Source: Aggregicoccus sp. 17bor-14
GTDB taxonomy: Bacteria > Myxococcota > Myxococcia > Myxococcales > Myxococcaceae
Assembly: GCF_009659535.1 (NCBI RefSeq)
Contig: NZ_VJZZ01000003.1
Span: forward strand, 186,001 to 250,000
Reading direction: 5' to 3'
DNA: 64,000 bases
Part shown: piece after piece, positions 21,134 through 28,963 of the stretch
Layout: each line of letters opens with the position of its first letter
How positions within the stretch are numbered: the first letter of the stretch is position 1
Notes under the pieces: generated by a model
The model's database searches: none
What the model was told of the DNA's origin: nothing
Seen by the model: only the letters and a program-made list of their open reading frames with translations
Translations under genes and position numbers: made by a program

Positions 21134-23769
21134 AACCCTCCCAGGTGGTGAAGAGAGCAGGTCTCGTCGCGCTGATCCTCGGCTCGACGCAGGCCCTGGC
21201 GGACGAGCGCCTCGAGGCGCGCCGTCACTTCCGCAACGGCATGGCCCTGGTCGCCCAGGGGCAGCTGGACAGCGGCGTGGCCGAGCTGCAGGAGGCGTAC
21301 GCCATCAAGCCGCACCCCAACGTCCTCTACAACATCGCGCGCGCCTACCACGACGCGGGCCGCATCCCCGAGGCGGTGGACTGGTACAAGCGCTACCTCA
21401 CGTACAACCCGGCCGACAGCGAGCCGGTGCGCGTGACGCTCGCGCAGCTGGAGAAGAGCCTGCAGCCGGCAGCGCCCGCTCCCGGTGAGCTCGCCGCCGC
21501 CGCCGTGCCGCAGCTGCAGCAGCCGCAGCAGGCCGCCGCTTCCGCAGCAGCGGGCTCGGCCGCGGGCTCCACCACGGGCAGCGCGAGCCTCAAGATGCCT
21601 CCGCCCCCGGCGGGCATGACGGCGCTGATGAGCGAGGAGCGCGCGAAGCAGCTCGCGAGCCTGCTCGAGCGCCTGGAGAAGGCCGTGGACCGCGCCGAGG
21701 CGACGCAGCAGGCCCAGGCCCAGGCGCAGGAGCCGGCCGCGCCGCTGTTCCCGGTGGTCACCGGCGCCGAGGTGGCGCTGAGCGGCGAGGAGGCGGCGAG
21801 CGCGGTGCCCTACGAGGAGCAGGTGGTGACGGCGAGCCGCCGCGCCCAGAGCTCGCTCGAGAGCCCCAACGCGATGACGGTCATCACGGCCGAGGACATC
21901 CGCCTGTCGGGCGCCACCAACCTGGTGGAGCTGATGCGGCGCGTGCCGGGCGCGGACGTGATGGCGCTGGGCGTGGGCAGCGCCAACGTGTCCTTCCGCG
22001 GCTTCAACCAGCGCATCGCCAACAAGGTGCTGGTGCTGGTGGACGGGCGCAGCGAGTACCAGGACTTCATGGGCACCATCCTCTGGGATGGCTTCACCAT
22101 CGGGCTCGAGGAGATCGAGCGCATCGAGGTGATCCGCGGCCCCGGCTCCGCGCTCTACGGCGCGAACGCGATGCTCGGCGTGGTGAACATCATCACCAAG
22201 GCGCCGGGCTCGGGCCCCCGCGGGCAGTTCAACCTCGCCGCCGGCGCCGGCAACACCGCCAAGGGCTCCTTCGTGAGCTTCGGCGGCGACGGCGCCATGC
22301 GCTACCGCGCCAGCGTGGGCTACGGCCAGGCCAACAAGTGGAGCCGCGACTACGCCTCGGACCGCCCGGACATGGAGGAGGTGGCCCCCAGCAGCTGGGC
22401 CCGCGACGCGGACATGGGCAGCCGCACCGCGCGCGCCAACGTGAGCAGCCGCATCGCGCTCAACAAGCAGTCCGCGGTGGACCTGAGCGCGGGCGTGAAC
22501 CGCTTCTACTCCGAGGTCTACCCGCTCGGCACGCTGCGCAACTACAACCTGGACGGCTACAGCATCAACGGCAAGGCTGACCTCTCGGTGGGCCCGGTCA
22601 AGCTCAAGACCTTCTGGAACCACCTGGAGACGGACGCGGGGCCCGAGTACGAGGCCATCGGCACGCGCTCGCTCGCCACGCGGCTCAACGCCAACGTCGT
22701 CAACACGGAGCTCGTCTACAGCGACGGCTTCCAGCTGGTGGGGGAGCACCAGGCCACGGTGGGCGTGGAGGGCCGCCTCAAGCGCGTGGACTGGGACTAC
22801 GTGGGCGGCAAGCACCAGGAGAACCACTTCGCGGCCTTCCTCCAGGACGAGTGGCAGCTCTCCAAGACCTTCCGGCTCGTGGGCAGCTACCGCGTGGACA
22901 GCCACCCGCTGCTGGACAACGGCAAGCGCGGCCTCGCGCACAGCCCGCGCGTCTCGGCGCTCATCTTCCCCTTCGAGGGGCAGGCCTTCCGCGTGAGCCT
23001 CGCGACCGCGTTCCGCGAGCCCACCTTCCTCGAGAGCTACACGGCGCTGCGCGTGCCGGCCCCGGGCGTGAACGGCGCGAGCGTGCAGACCGTGGGCAAC
23101 CCGGCGCTGCGCCCCGAGCGGCTCACCGCCTACGAGTTCGGCTACCGCGGCGAGGCTCCCACCCTGGGTATGGAGTGGGACGTGGCGCTGTACCAGAACA
23201 CGGTGAAGGACCTCATCGTGCTCTCGGCGGTGGAGCGGCTGCCGGCCGGTGACTCCTACGATCCGGTGAGCCAGAGCTTCCTCATCGGGCGCTCGGCCTT
23301 CACCAACGAGGACGACACGTACGTGGCGCGCGGCGGCGAGGTGAGCCTCTCGGCCGCGCCCCTGGACGGCCTCGGCGTGAAGCTGGGCACGGGCATCCAG
23401 AAGATCAGCTCGGACTTCCAGCGCGGGGACGCGTGCGTGCCTTGCCGCCAGGCCCCGGGCCTGAAGCTGTTCGGCGCGCTCACCTACCGCACCCGCCGCG
23501 GCCTGGAGCTGGGCACGGACGCCACCTACACCTCCTCCACCCGCTGGATCGAGCGCGAGCCGTCCGCCGCGGACCCCACGCAGATCAACCTCAACGCCAA
23601 CGCCCTGCCCTCCTACACGGTGATCAACGCGCGCGTGGGCTACGAGGCCATCAAGGACCGGCTCACCGTGGCCCTGGTGGGCACGCAGCTGGGCAACGAC
23701 CACTTCGAGCACCCGTTCGGCAATCGCATCGAGCGCCGCGTCCTCGGCCTCCTGACGGTGACCCCGTGA
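21130..23769 (+). CDS. TonB-dependent receptor with N-terminal TPR domain
   Basis: 879 residues. A signal peptide (about 1-24) is followed by TPR-like helices at 28-112 (RRHFRNGMALVAQGQLDSG, PNVLYNIARAYHDAGRIPEAVDWYKRYL) and a long Ala/Gln linker to about 220. Next comes a TonB plug (EEQVVTASRRAQSS, then LVELMRRVPGADVMALG, LVLVDGRSEYQDFMGT, IERIEVIRGPGSALYGANA) and a 22-strand-type barrel ending in RIERRVLGLLTVTP. The TPR addition is unusual for this family, which normally begins with the TonB box. The ligand is unknown. Being coupled to a kinase and a response regulator suggests regulated uptake or signalling rather than a standard siderophore system. It starts at GTG 21130, in a GTGA overlap. 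Confidence 0.92.
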   Translation: MKPSQVVKRAGLVALILGSTQALADERLEARRHFRNGMALVAQGQLDSGVAELQEAYAIKPHPNVLYNIARAYHDAGRIPEAVDWYKRYLTYNPADSEPVRVTLAQLEKSLQPAAPAPGELAAAAVPQLQQPQQAAASAAAGSAAGSTTGSASLKMPPPPAGMTALMSEERAKQLASLLERLEKAVDRAEATQQAQAQAQEPAAPLFPVVTGAEVALSGEEAASAVPYEEQVVTASRRAQSSLESPNAMTVITAEDIRLSGATNLVELMRRVPGADVMALGVGSANVSFRGFNQRIANKVLVLVDGRSEYQDFMGTILWDGFTIGLEEIERIEVIRGPGSALYGANAMLGVVNIITKAPGSGPRGQFNLAAGAGNTAKGSFVSFGGDGAMRYRASVGYGQANKWSRDYASDRPDMEEVAPSSWARDADMGSRTARANVSSRIALNKQSAVDLSAGVNRFYSEVYPLGTLRNYNLDGYSINGKADLSVGPVKLKTFWNHLETDAGPEYEAIGTRSLATRLNANVVNTELVYSDGFQLVGEHQATVGVEGRLKRVDWDYVGGKHQENHFAAFLQDEWQLSKTFRLVGSYRVDSHPLLDNGKRGLAHSPRVSALIFPFEGQAFRVSLATAFREPTFLESYTALRVPAPGVNGASVQTVGNPALRPERLTAYEFGYRGEAPTLGMEWDVALYQNTVKDLIVLSAVERLPAGDSYDPVSQSFLIGRSAFTNEDDTYVARGGEVSLSAAPLDGLGVKLGTGIQKISSDFQRGDACVPCRQAPGLKLFGALTYRTRRGLELGTDATYTSSTRWIEREPSAADPTQINLNANALPSYTVINARVGYEAIKDRLTVALVGTQLGNDHFEHPFGNRIERRVLGLLTVTP

Positions 23770-25061
23770 TGTACGCCATGTCCTCCTCCCGCAGCCTCGT
23801 CGCCTCCTCCCTCGCCGCGCTGCTGCTGGCCTCCGCCGGCTGCGACTCGCCCCCCGTGGTGCCCACGGCGGACCTGCGCCAGAACACCGAGACCGCCCGC
23901 ATCGAGGGGCAGGTGGTGGTGCAGAGCCAGGTGCGCGGCGACGTGATCGTGCTCCTGTACGCGAAGGACCGGCCGCCCCCTCCCGCGGGCAGCGGCCGCC
24001 CCATCTCCTTCACCATCGTCCCGATGGAGAAGGTGTTCGGCCAGGAGCTGGACAAGAAGGACGCGACCGGCAAGTACACCGCCGGCCCCTTCGTCGCGCC
24101 CTTCGCCTTCAGCCTCGTGCCCGAGGGCAAGTACCTGGTGCGCGGCTTCGTGGACGCGGACACCTGCCGCCGCGTGGCTGCGTCCGCGAGCTGCCACGGC
24201 GCGGACTTCAACCCCTTCTACGGCGTCACCGGTGAGCCCAACCAGTTCGACGTGGGCGGCGCCGCGGTGGACCTCAACGACCCCAAGCGCGGCATGCTGG
24301 TGGTCAGCGTGGAGCGCGGCTCGGACGGCAAGCTGGTGCCCGCGCTGGGCGTGAGCGTGAGCTTCTCGGACACGGCCACCGTGCCCTTCGACCGCCCGGC
24401 CTTCGAGGCCTCCGCGCCGGTGACGCTCGCCCCCGGCACGCAGGGCATCACGCTCAAGCCGCTCAAGGTGGCCGAGGGCGGCGTGAACGAGGCCCCGCCG
24501 GCCTTCTTCGTGCGCTACGTGGACGACAACGGCGACGGCGTCCCGGACGATGCCAACGGCGACGGCGCCCCGGACCTCTGGCCGCGGGTGGTGGTGCGCA
24601 AGCTGTCCTCGGACAAGAACGCCGTCCCGCTGCTCACGGACGAGAACGACCTGGACCGCAATGGCATCCTGGACGCCGAGGGGGCCTCGTACACCACGAC
24701 GGACGGCAGCCCGACCGGCCCCGCCCTGGTGGTGATGGCGGCGGGCCTGGTGCCCAACAGCCTGTACCCGCTGCTCAACAACGACGACGGCACGCCGAAG
24801 AAGAACCCGGACGGCAGCTTCTACGTCGCCGCGGTGCCCAGCCTCACGGTGGCCGTGCGCAACCTCGCGCTCAACGCCGCGAGCGGCGCGCCCAAGCCCC
24901 TGACGTCGGTGCCCGTGGGCAACTACAGCGTGCTGCTGATGAACTTCACCGGCCAGACGTGGAAGGTGCCCAACGAGCTGGCGCCCCCGCTCGCGCCGAA
25001 CATGGGCTTTCCCAGCGTGCAGACCCAGGCCTTCACCTACGCCGTCACCGCGGCCCCGTGA
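23769..25061 (+). CDS. Lipoprotein with DxDGD-type repeats, partner of the TonB receptor
   Basis: 430 residues from ATG 23769, which shares one base with the receptor stop (TGATG). A signal peptide ends in a lipobox-like LLASAGC. A beta-rich N-terminal domain (IEGQVVVQSQVRGDVIVLLYAK, SLVPEGKYLVRGFVDAD) resembles the carbohydrate-binding or prealbumin-like modules that describe lipoprotein cargo handling. Residues about 258-275 carry a calcium-type Asp repeat (DDNGDGVPDDANGDGAPD), and a second one follows (DENDLDRNGILDAEG). Its position after a TonB receptor suggests a surface or periplasmic accessory subunit, as with SusD-type partners, but there is no sequence link to SusD. I do not recognise the family. 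Confidence 0.75.
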   Translation: MYAMSSSRSLVASSLAALLLASAGCDSPPVVPTADLRQNTETARIEGQVVVQSQVRGDVIVLLYAKDRPPPPAGSGRPISFTIVPMEKVFGQELDKKDATGKYTAGPFVAPFAFSLVPEGKYLVRGFVDADTCRRVAASASCHGADFNPFYGVTGEPNQFDVGGAAVDLNDPKRGMLVVSVERGSDGKLVPALGVSVSFSDTATVPFDRPAFEASAPVTLAPGTQGITLKPLKVAEGGVNEAPPAFFVRYVDDNGDGVPDDANGDGAPDLWPRVVVRKLSSDKNAVPLLTDENDLDRNGILDAEGASYTTTDGSPTGPALVVMAAGLVPNSLYPLLNNDDGTPKKNPDGSFYVAAVPSLTVAVRNLALNAASGAPKPLTSVPVGNYSVLLMNFTGQTWKVPNELAPPLAPNMGFPSVQTQAFTYAVTAAP

Positions 25062-25513
25062 CGCAGCCTCCCCTGCCCCGCCCTCCCTCCGTCAGCCTGC
25101 CCGTGCCCGGCGCCCTGCGCGCCGGGCCGGGCGCCCAGCGGGTGCTCGTCGTGGACGACAGCCGCTCCATCCGCACGCTGCTGAAGATCTACCTCGCCGG
25201 CCGCGCCTTCGACTTCGTGGAGGCCGAGAGCGCGGAGGAGGCCCTGCAGCTCTTGCAGGCGCAGCCGGTGGACCTGGTGCTCACCGACCTCTACCTCGAG
25301 GGGATGAGCGGCGCGGACCTCGCGGCGCGCATCCGCGGGGACGCGCGGCTGCGCCGCACGCCGGTGCTGATGATCAGCGGCGAGCGCGACCCGCAGCGCC
25401 TCGCGGCGCTCGCCCGCAGCGCCGGCGTGGACGCCGTCCTGCCCAAGCCCATCAGCTGCAACCAGCTGATGGGGCTGGTGGACCGGCTGCTGCCCCCGCA
25501 GCGCCGCGTTTGA
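25058..25513 (+). CDS. Single-domain response regulator
   Basis: 151 residues from GTG 25058 (GTGA overlap with the lipoprotein stop). After a Pro-rich N-terminus of about 28 residues there is one receiver domain and nothing else. It contains the acidic pair VLVVDDSRSIRTLL, the phospho-acceptor Asp in LVLTDLYLEGMSG, the conserved hydroxyl residue in VLMISGE and the Lys in VLPKPI. With no output domain it probably works by protein-protein contact. As the last gene of the kinase/TonB cassette it may take its phosphate from a histidine kinase encoded elsewhere; no histidine kinase gene is in this window. Confidence 0.88.
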   Translation: MTQPPLPRPPSVSLPVPGALRAGPGAQRVLVVDDSRSIRTLLKIYLAGRAFDFVEAESAEEALQLLQAQPVDLVLTDLYLEGMSGADLAARIRGDARLRRTPVLMISGERDPQRLAALARSAGVDAVLPKPISCNQLMGLVDRLLPPQRRV

Positions 25514-25517
25514 AGAT

Positions 25518-25578
25518 CCGGCTCGGCGGAGAAGCCGGCTGTCCCCTCTCGCTCTGGGAGAGGCTCGGGGTGAGGGAC
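25518..25578. repeat. Dyad-containing intergenic element (possible dispersed repeat/terminator)
   Basis: Two hairpins lie back to back after the response-regulator stop. The first is CCGGCT (25518-25523) pairing with AGCCGG (25533-25538); the second is CCTCTC (25545-25550) pairing with GAGAGG (25558-25563). The second runs on into CTCGGGGTGAGGGA. The CCTCTC-GGGAGAGG-TCGGGGTGAGGG arrangement resembles a widely dispersed intergenic repeat known from many proteobacterial genomes. Only one copy occurs here, so the repeat status rests on memory of that motif. Confidence 0.45.
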
Positions 25579-25598
25579 GTGCGTTAGTCTGCGCGCCC

Positions 25599-26510
25599 GT
25601 GAGCACCGCCCCTCCCCTGCTGGACGACATGCTGCTGTTCACCGAGGTGGTGGCCGCGGGCATCACCGGCGCGGCCGCGCGCCTGGGCGTGCGCAAGAGC
25701 ACGGTGAGCCGAAGGCTCGCGGCGCTGGAGGCGCGCCTGGGCGTGCGGCTGCTGGAGCGCACCACGCGCCGGCTGAGGCTCACCGAGCCGGGGCGCGGCT
25801 ACCTCGCGCAGTGCACCCGCCTGGTGGCCGAGGCGCACGCGGTGAACGAGGCGCTCGCCGCGGCGCGCGGGACGCCCTCCGGCACACTGCGCGTGGCCAC
25901 GCTCTCGCTGCTGGGCGAGCTGCTCACCCCGCTCGTCTCCGAGTTCCTCCTGCGCTACCCCCAGGTGCAGGTGGAGCTCTCGCTCGCGCCCGGCGCAGTG
26001 GACCTGCTCGCCGGGGACTTCGACCTCGCGCTGCGCACCGGGCCCCTGCCGGACTCGTCCCTGGTGGCGCGCCGGCTGGGCAGCGTGCGCACCGGCTACT
26101 ACGCGAGCCCTGCCTACCTGAGCCGCCGCCCGCCCCCGCGCAGCCCGGACGCGCTGCGCGAGCACGAGTGCGTGCTGCTCGCGGAGGCCGGCACGGACGA
26201 GGTGTGGTTCTTCACCGGCCCCCGCCGCGCGCGCACCGTGCCCGTGCAGGGGCGGCTGCGAGTGCCCAGCGTGCGCGCGGGCCACGCGGCGGTGCGCGCG
26301 GGACTCGGCCTCGTGCAGCTGCCCACCTCCCTGGTAGCGGAGGACGTGCGCGCCGGGCGCCTCGTGCCCGTGCTCGAGCGCTACACACCGCCGGGCATCC
26401 CCGTCTTCGCCGTGTACCCGAGCAGCCGCCACCTGCCCTCCAAGGTGCGCGCCTTCCTGGACCTGCTCGCCGAGCGCCGCGCCGCGCTGCCCTGGGAGGA
26501 GACGGCGTAA
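25599..26510 (+). CDS. LysR-family transcriptional regulator
   Basis: 303 residues, the standard LysR length. The N-terminal winged helix (about 8-66) reads MLLFTEVVAAGITGAAARLGVR and KSTVSRRLAALEARLGVRLLERTTRRLRLTEPG. The effector domain (about 90-295) contains GTLRVATLSLLGELLTPLVSEFLLRYP and FDLALRTGPLPDSSLVARRLG. It matches the CrgA/AaeR-like subgroup. The target is unclear: the next gene downstream is a thioredoxin 130 bp away, and upstream lies the response regulator. GTG start at 25599. Confidence 0.92.
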   Translation: MSTAPPLLDDMLLFTEVVAAGITGAAARLGVRKSTVSRRLAALEARLGVRLLERTTRRLRLTEPGRGYLAQCTRLVAEAHAVNEALAAARGTPSGTLRVATLSLLGELLTPLVSEFLLRYPQVQVELSLAPGAVDLLAGDFDLALRTGPLPDSSLVARRLGSVRTGYYASPAYLSRRPPPRSPDALREHECVLLAEAGTDEVWFFTGPRRARTVPVQGRLRVPSVRAGHAAVRAGLGLVQLPTSLVAEDVRAGRLVPVLERYTPPGIPVFAVYPSSRHLPSKVRAFLDLLAERRAALPWEETA

Positions 26511-26640
26511 GGGTCCCTGGCGGAACAATCTGGTGCGCCCCGGCCTCTCGCGCCCGGGCGGGCCCCGCCCTACTCCTTGTGCTGTCCACGGGCCTCCAGC
26601 GCACTCCCGCGCCGGGCCCGCAGAGGACGCCGAGGAGCCC

Positions 26641-26967
26641 ATGAGCGACAACATCGTCACCCTGAGCGATGCCACCTTCCAGCAGGAGGTGCTGCAGGCC
26701 GAGGGGCCCGTCATCGTCGACTTCACCGCCCGCTGGTGCGCGCCCTGCCGCGTGCTCGGCGTGACGTTGGAGGCGCTCGCGCAGGAGCACGCCGGCAAGG
26801 TGAAGGTGACGAAGCTGGACGTGGACGACCACCAGCTCACCGCGCAGCAGTTCGGCATCCGCTCCATGCCCACGCTGCTCTTCTTCAAGAACGGCCAGGT
26901 GGTGAACCAGGTGGTAGGCGCCGTGCCGCGCGCGCGCCTGGAGGCGGCGCTGAGCCAGGTGCTCTGA
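26641..26967 (+). CDS. trxA: Thioredoxin with WCAPC active site
   Basis: 108 residues, typical for thioredoxin, from ATG 26641. The active site is W32-C33-A34-P35-C36 (ARWCAPCRVLG) rather than the usual WCGPC. The buried Asp (IVDF), the cis-Pro loop (IRSMPTLLFFKNGQ) and the final helix (ARLEAALSQVL) are intact. It has no signal peptide and should be a cytoplasmic disulfide reductase. The Ala in place of Gly is seen in some thioredoxins and usually shifts the redox potential only modestly. Confidence 0.93.
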   Translation: MSDNIVTLSDATFQQEVLQAEGPVIVDFTARWCAPCRVLGVTLEALAQEHAGKVKVTKLDVDDHQLTAQQFGIRSMPTLLFFKNGQVVNQVVGAVPRARLEAALSQVL

Positions 26968-27058
26968 GCCGCCGGGGGTGAGGGAGCAGGCGTGCGCGGC
27001 CTACATCCCGCAGCGCTCGCCCGTGCGGGCGGGGCCAGCTACCCTCGGCCCCCTGCCC

Positions 27059-28963
27059 ATGCGCCTCCACGCCCGCTCCCGCCTCGTCCTCGCGCTCGCC
27101 GTTCCCCTGCTCGCACTCGCTGGCTGCCGCACCGCCGCTCCGGAGGCCACGGCCTCGCAGCAGCCGCAGTCCCAGCCGCGCATCGCGCACGACCCGCACT
27201 CCTTTGCACGGCCCGAGGAGGCGCGCGTGACGCACGTGGCGCTGGACCTGGGCGTGGACTTCGCCGCGCGCACGCTGAAGGGCAGCGCCACGCTGGACCT
27301 TCAAGTACAGCCGGGCGCGAGCGAGGTGGTGCTGGACACGGACGGCCTGCGGCTGCGCAGCGTGACGGACGAGGGCGGCAAGGCGCTACCCTGGACGCTG
27401 GGCACCGCGCACCCGCGCCTCGGCCAGCCCCTCACCGTGACGCTGCGGCCGGGCACGCGGCGCATCGTGGTGCGCTACGAGACGCGGCCCGAGGCGGGCG
27501 CCCTGCAGTGGCTCACCCCCGCGCAGACGGCCGGCAAGCAGCACCCCTACCTCTTCTCCCAGGGCGAGGCGATCCTCACCCGCACGTGGGTGCCCACGCA
27601 GGACAGCCCCGGCATCCGGCAGACCTACAGCGCGCGCCTCACGGTGCCGCGCGGCCTGCGCGCGGTGATGAGCGCCGAGCAGCTCACCCCCGAGGGCGTG
27701 CCCGTGGACGGGGGCCACACCCGCTTCGACTTCCGCATGCCGCAGGCCATCCCGCCCTACCTGATGGCGGTGGCGGTGGGCGACATCGCGTTCCAGCAGC
27801 TGGGGCCGCGCTCGGGCGTGTACGCGGAGCCCTCGGTGCTCGCGCGCGCGGCGTACGAGTTCGGCGAGGTGGAGCAGATGATGGCGGCGGCCGAGCGGCT
27901 CTACGGCCCCTACCGCTGGGGCCGCTACGACATCCTCGTGCTCCCGCCCTCCTTCCCCTACGGCGGCATGGAGAACCCGCGCCTCACCTTCGCGACGCCC
28001 ACGGTGCTCTCCGGAGACCGCTCGCTGGTGAGCCTCATCGCGCACGAGCTCGCGCACTCCTGGTCCGGCAACCTCGTCACCAACGCCACCTGGTCCGACT
28101 CCTGGCTCAACGAGGGCGTCACCAGCTACTTCGAGCTGCGCATCATGGAGGCGCTCTACGGCCGCGAGGTGGGCGCCATGCTCTCGCGCCTGAGCCTTCA
28201 GGAGCTGGAGCGCACCGAGAAGGAGGTGGGTGAGCAGAGCCCCCAGACCCAGCTCTACGTGCAGCTGAAGGGCGACCCCGAGGAGGGCGGCAGCCGCGTC
28301 ATCTACGAGAAGGGCGCCGCCTTCCTGCAGACGATGGAGGAGACGGTGGGGCGCGAGCGCTTCGACGCCTTCCTGCGCAGCTACTTCGACCGCCACGCCT
28401 TCCAGTCCATGGATACCCGCGGCTTCCTCGCCGAGGTGCGCGAGCACCTGGTGAAGGGCGACGCCGCGCTGGAGCAGAAGCTGCAGCTCGACGAGTGGGT
28501 GTACCGCCCCGGCCTGCCCGCGAACGTGTACCGCCCGCAGACGGACCGCTTCGCGCACGTGGAGGCGCAGGTGAAGGCCTTCCTCGGCGGCGCACCCGCG
28601 AGCGCGCTGAAGACGCAGGGCTGGCTCACGCAGGAGTGGCAGTACTTCCTCGGCCTCCTGCCGCGCGAGCTCACGCCTGCGCAGCTCGCCTCGCTGGACG
28701 GCACCTTCCACTTCACCCAGACGGGCAACAGCGAGGTGCTCTTCGCGTGGCTCGAGAAGACCATCGCGAGCCGCTACGAGCCGGCGCTGCCCGCGCTCGA
28801 GCACTTCCTCACCTCCCAGGGCCGCGGCCGCTTCGTGCGCCCGCTCTACCGCGCCCTGATGGACCGCGACTGGGGCAAGCCGCTCGCGCAGCGCATCTAC
28901 GCCGAGGCGCGCACGGGCTACCACCCGGTGGTGATGGGCGCGCTGGACAAGATGATGAACTAG
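27059..28963 (+). CDS. M1-family metallopeptidase lipoprotein
   Basis: 634 residues from ATG 27059, which begins a lipoprotein signal (LAVPLLALAGC). The N-terminal beta-saddle runs to about residue 240. The catalytic domain then has YGGMENPRL (aminopeptidase exopeptidase motif), zinc ligands His329 and His333 in HELAHSWSGN with Glu330, and Glu352 in LNEGVTSYFE. The C-terminal helical repeat domain (about 500-634) matches the leukotriene-A4-hydrolase/aminopeptidase B branch. It should remove N-terminal amino acids from peptides at the cell surface or in the periplasm. Its stop shares the palindrome CTAG with the stop of the convergent DUF4139 gene. Confidence 0.94.
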   Translation: MRLHARSRLVLALAVPLLALAGCRTAAPEATASQQPQSQPRIAHDPHSFARPEEARVTHVALDLGVDFAARTLKGSATLDLQVQPGASEVVLDTDGLRLRSVTDEGGKALPWTLGTAHPRLGQPLTVTLRPGTRRIVVRYETRPEAGALQWLTPAQTAGKQHPYLFSQGEAILTRTWVPTQDSPGIRQTYSARLTVPRGLRAVMSAEQLTPEGVPVDGGHTRFDFRMPQAIPPYLMAVAVGDIAFQQLGPRSGVYAEPSVLARAAYEFGEVEQMMAAAERLYGPYRWGRYDILVLPPSFPYGGMENPRLTFATPTVLSGDRSLVSLIAHELAHSWSGNLVTNATWSDSWLNEGVTSYFELRIMEALYGREVGAMLSRLSLQELERTEKEVGEQSPQTQLYVQLKGDPEEGGSRVIYEKGAAFLQTMEETVGRERFDAFLRSYFDRHAFQSMDTRGFLAEVREHLVKGDAALEQKLQLDEWVYRPGLPANVYRPQTDRFAHVEAQVKAFLGGAPASALKTQGWLTQEWQYFLGLLPRELTPAQLASLDGTFHFTQTGNSEVLFAWLEKTIASRYEPALPALEHFLTSQGRGRFVRPLYRALMDRDWGKPLAQRIYAEARTGYHPVVMGALDKMMN

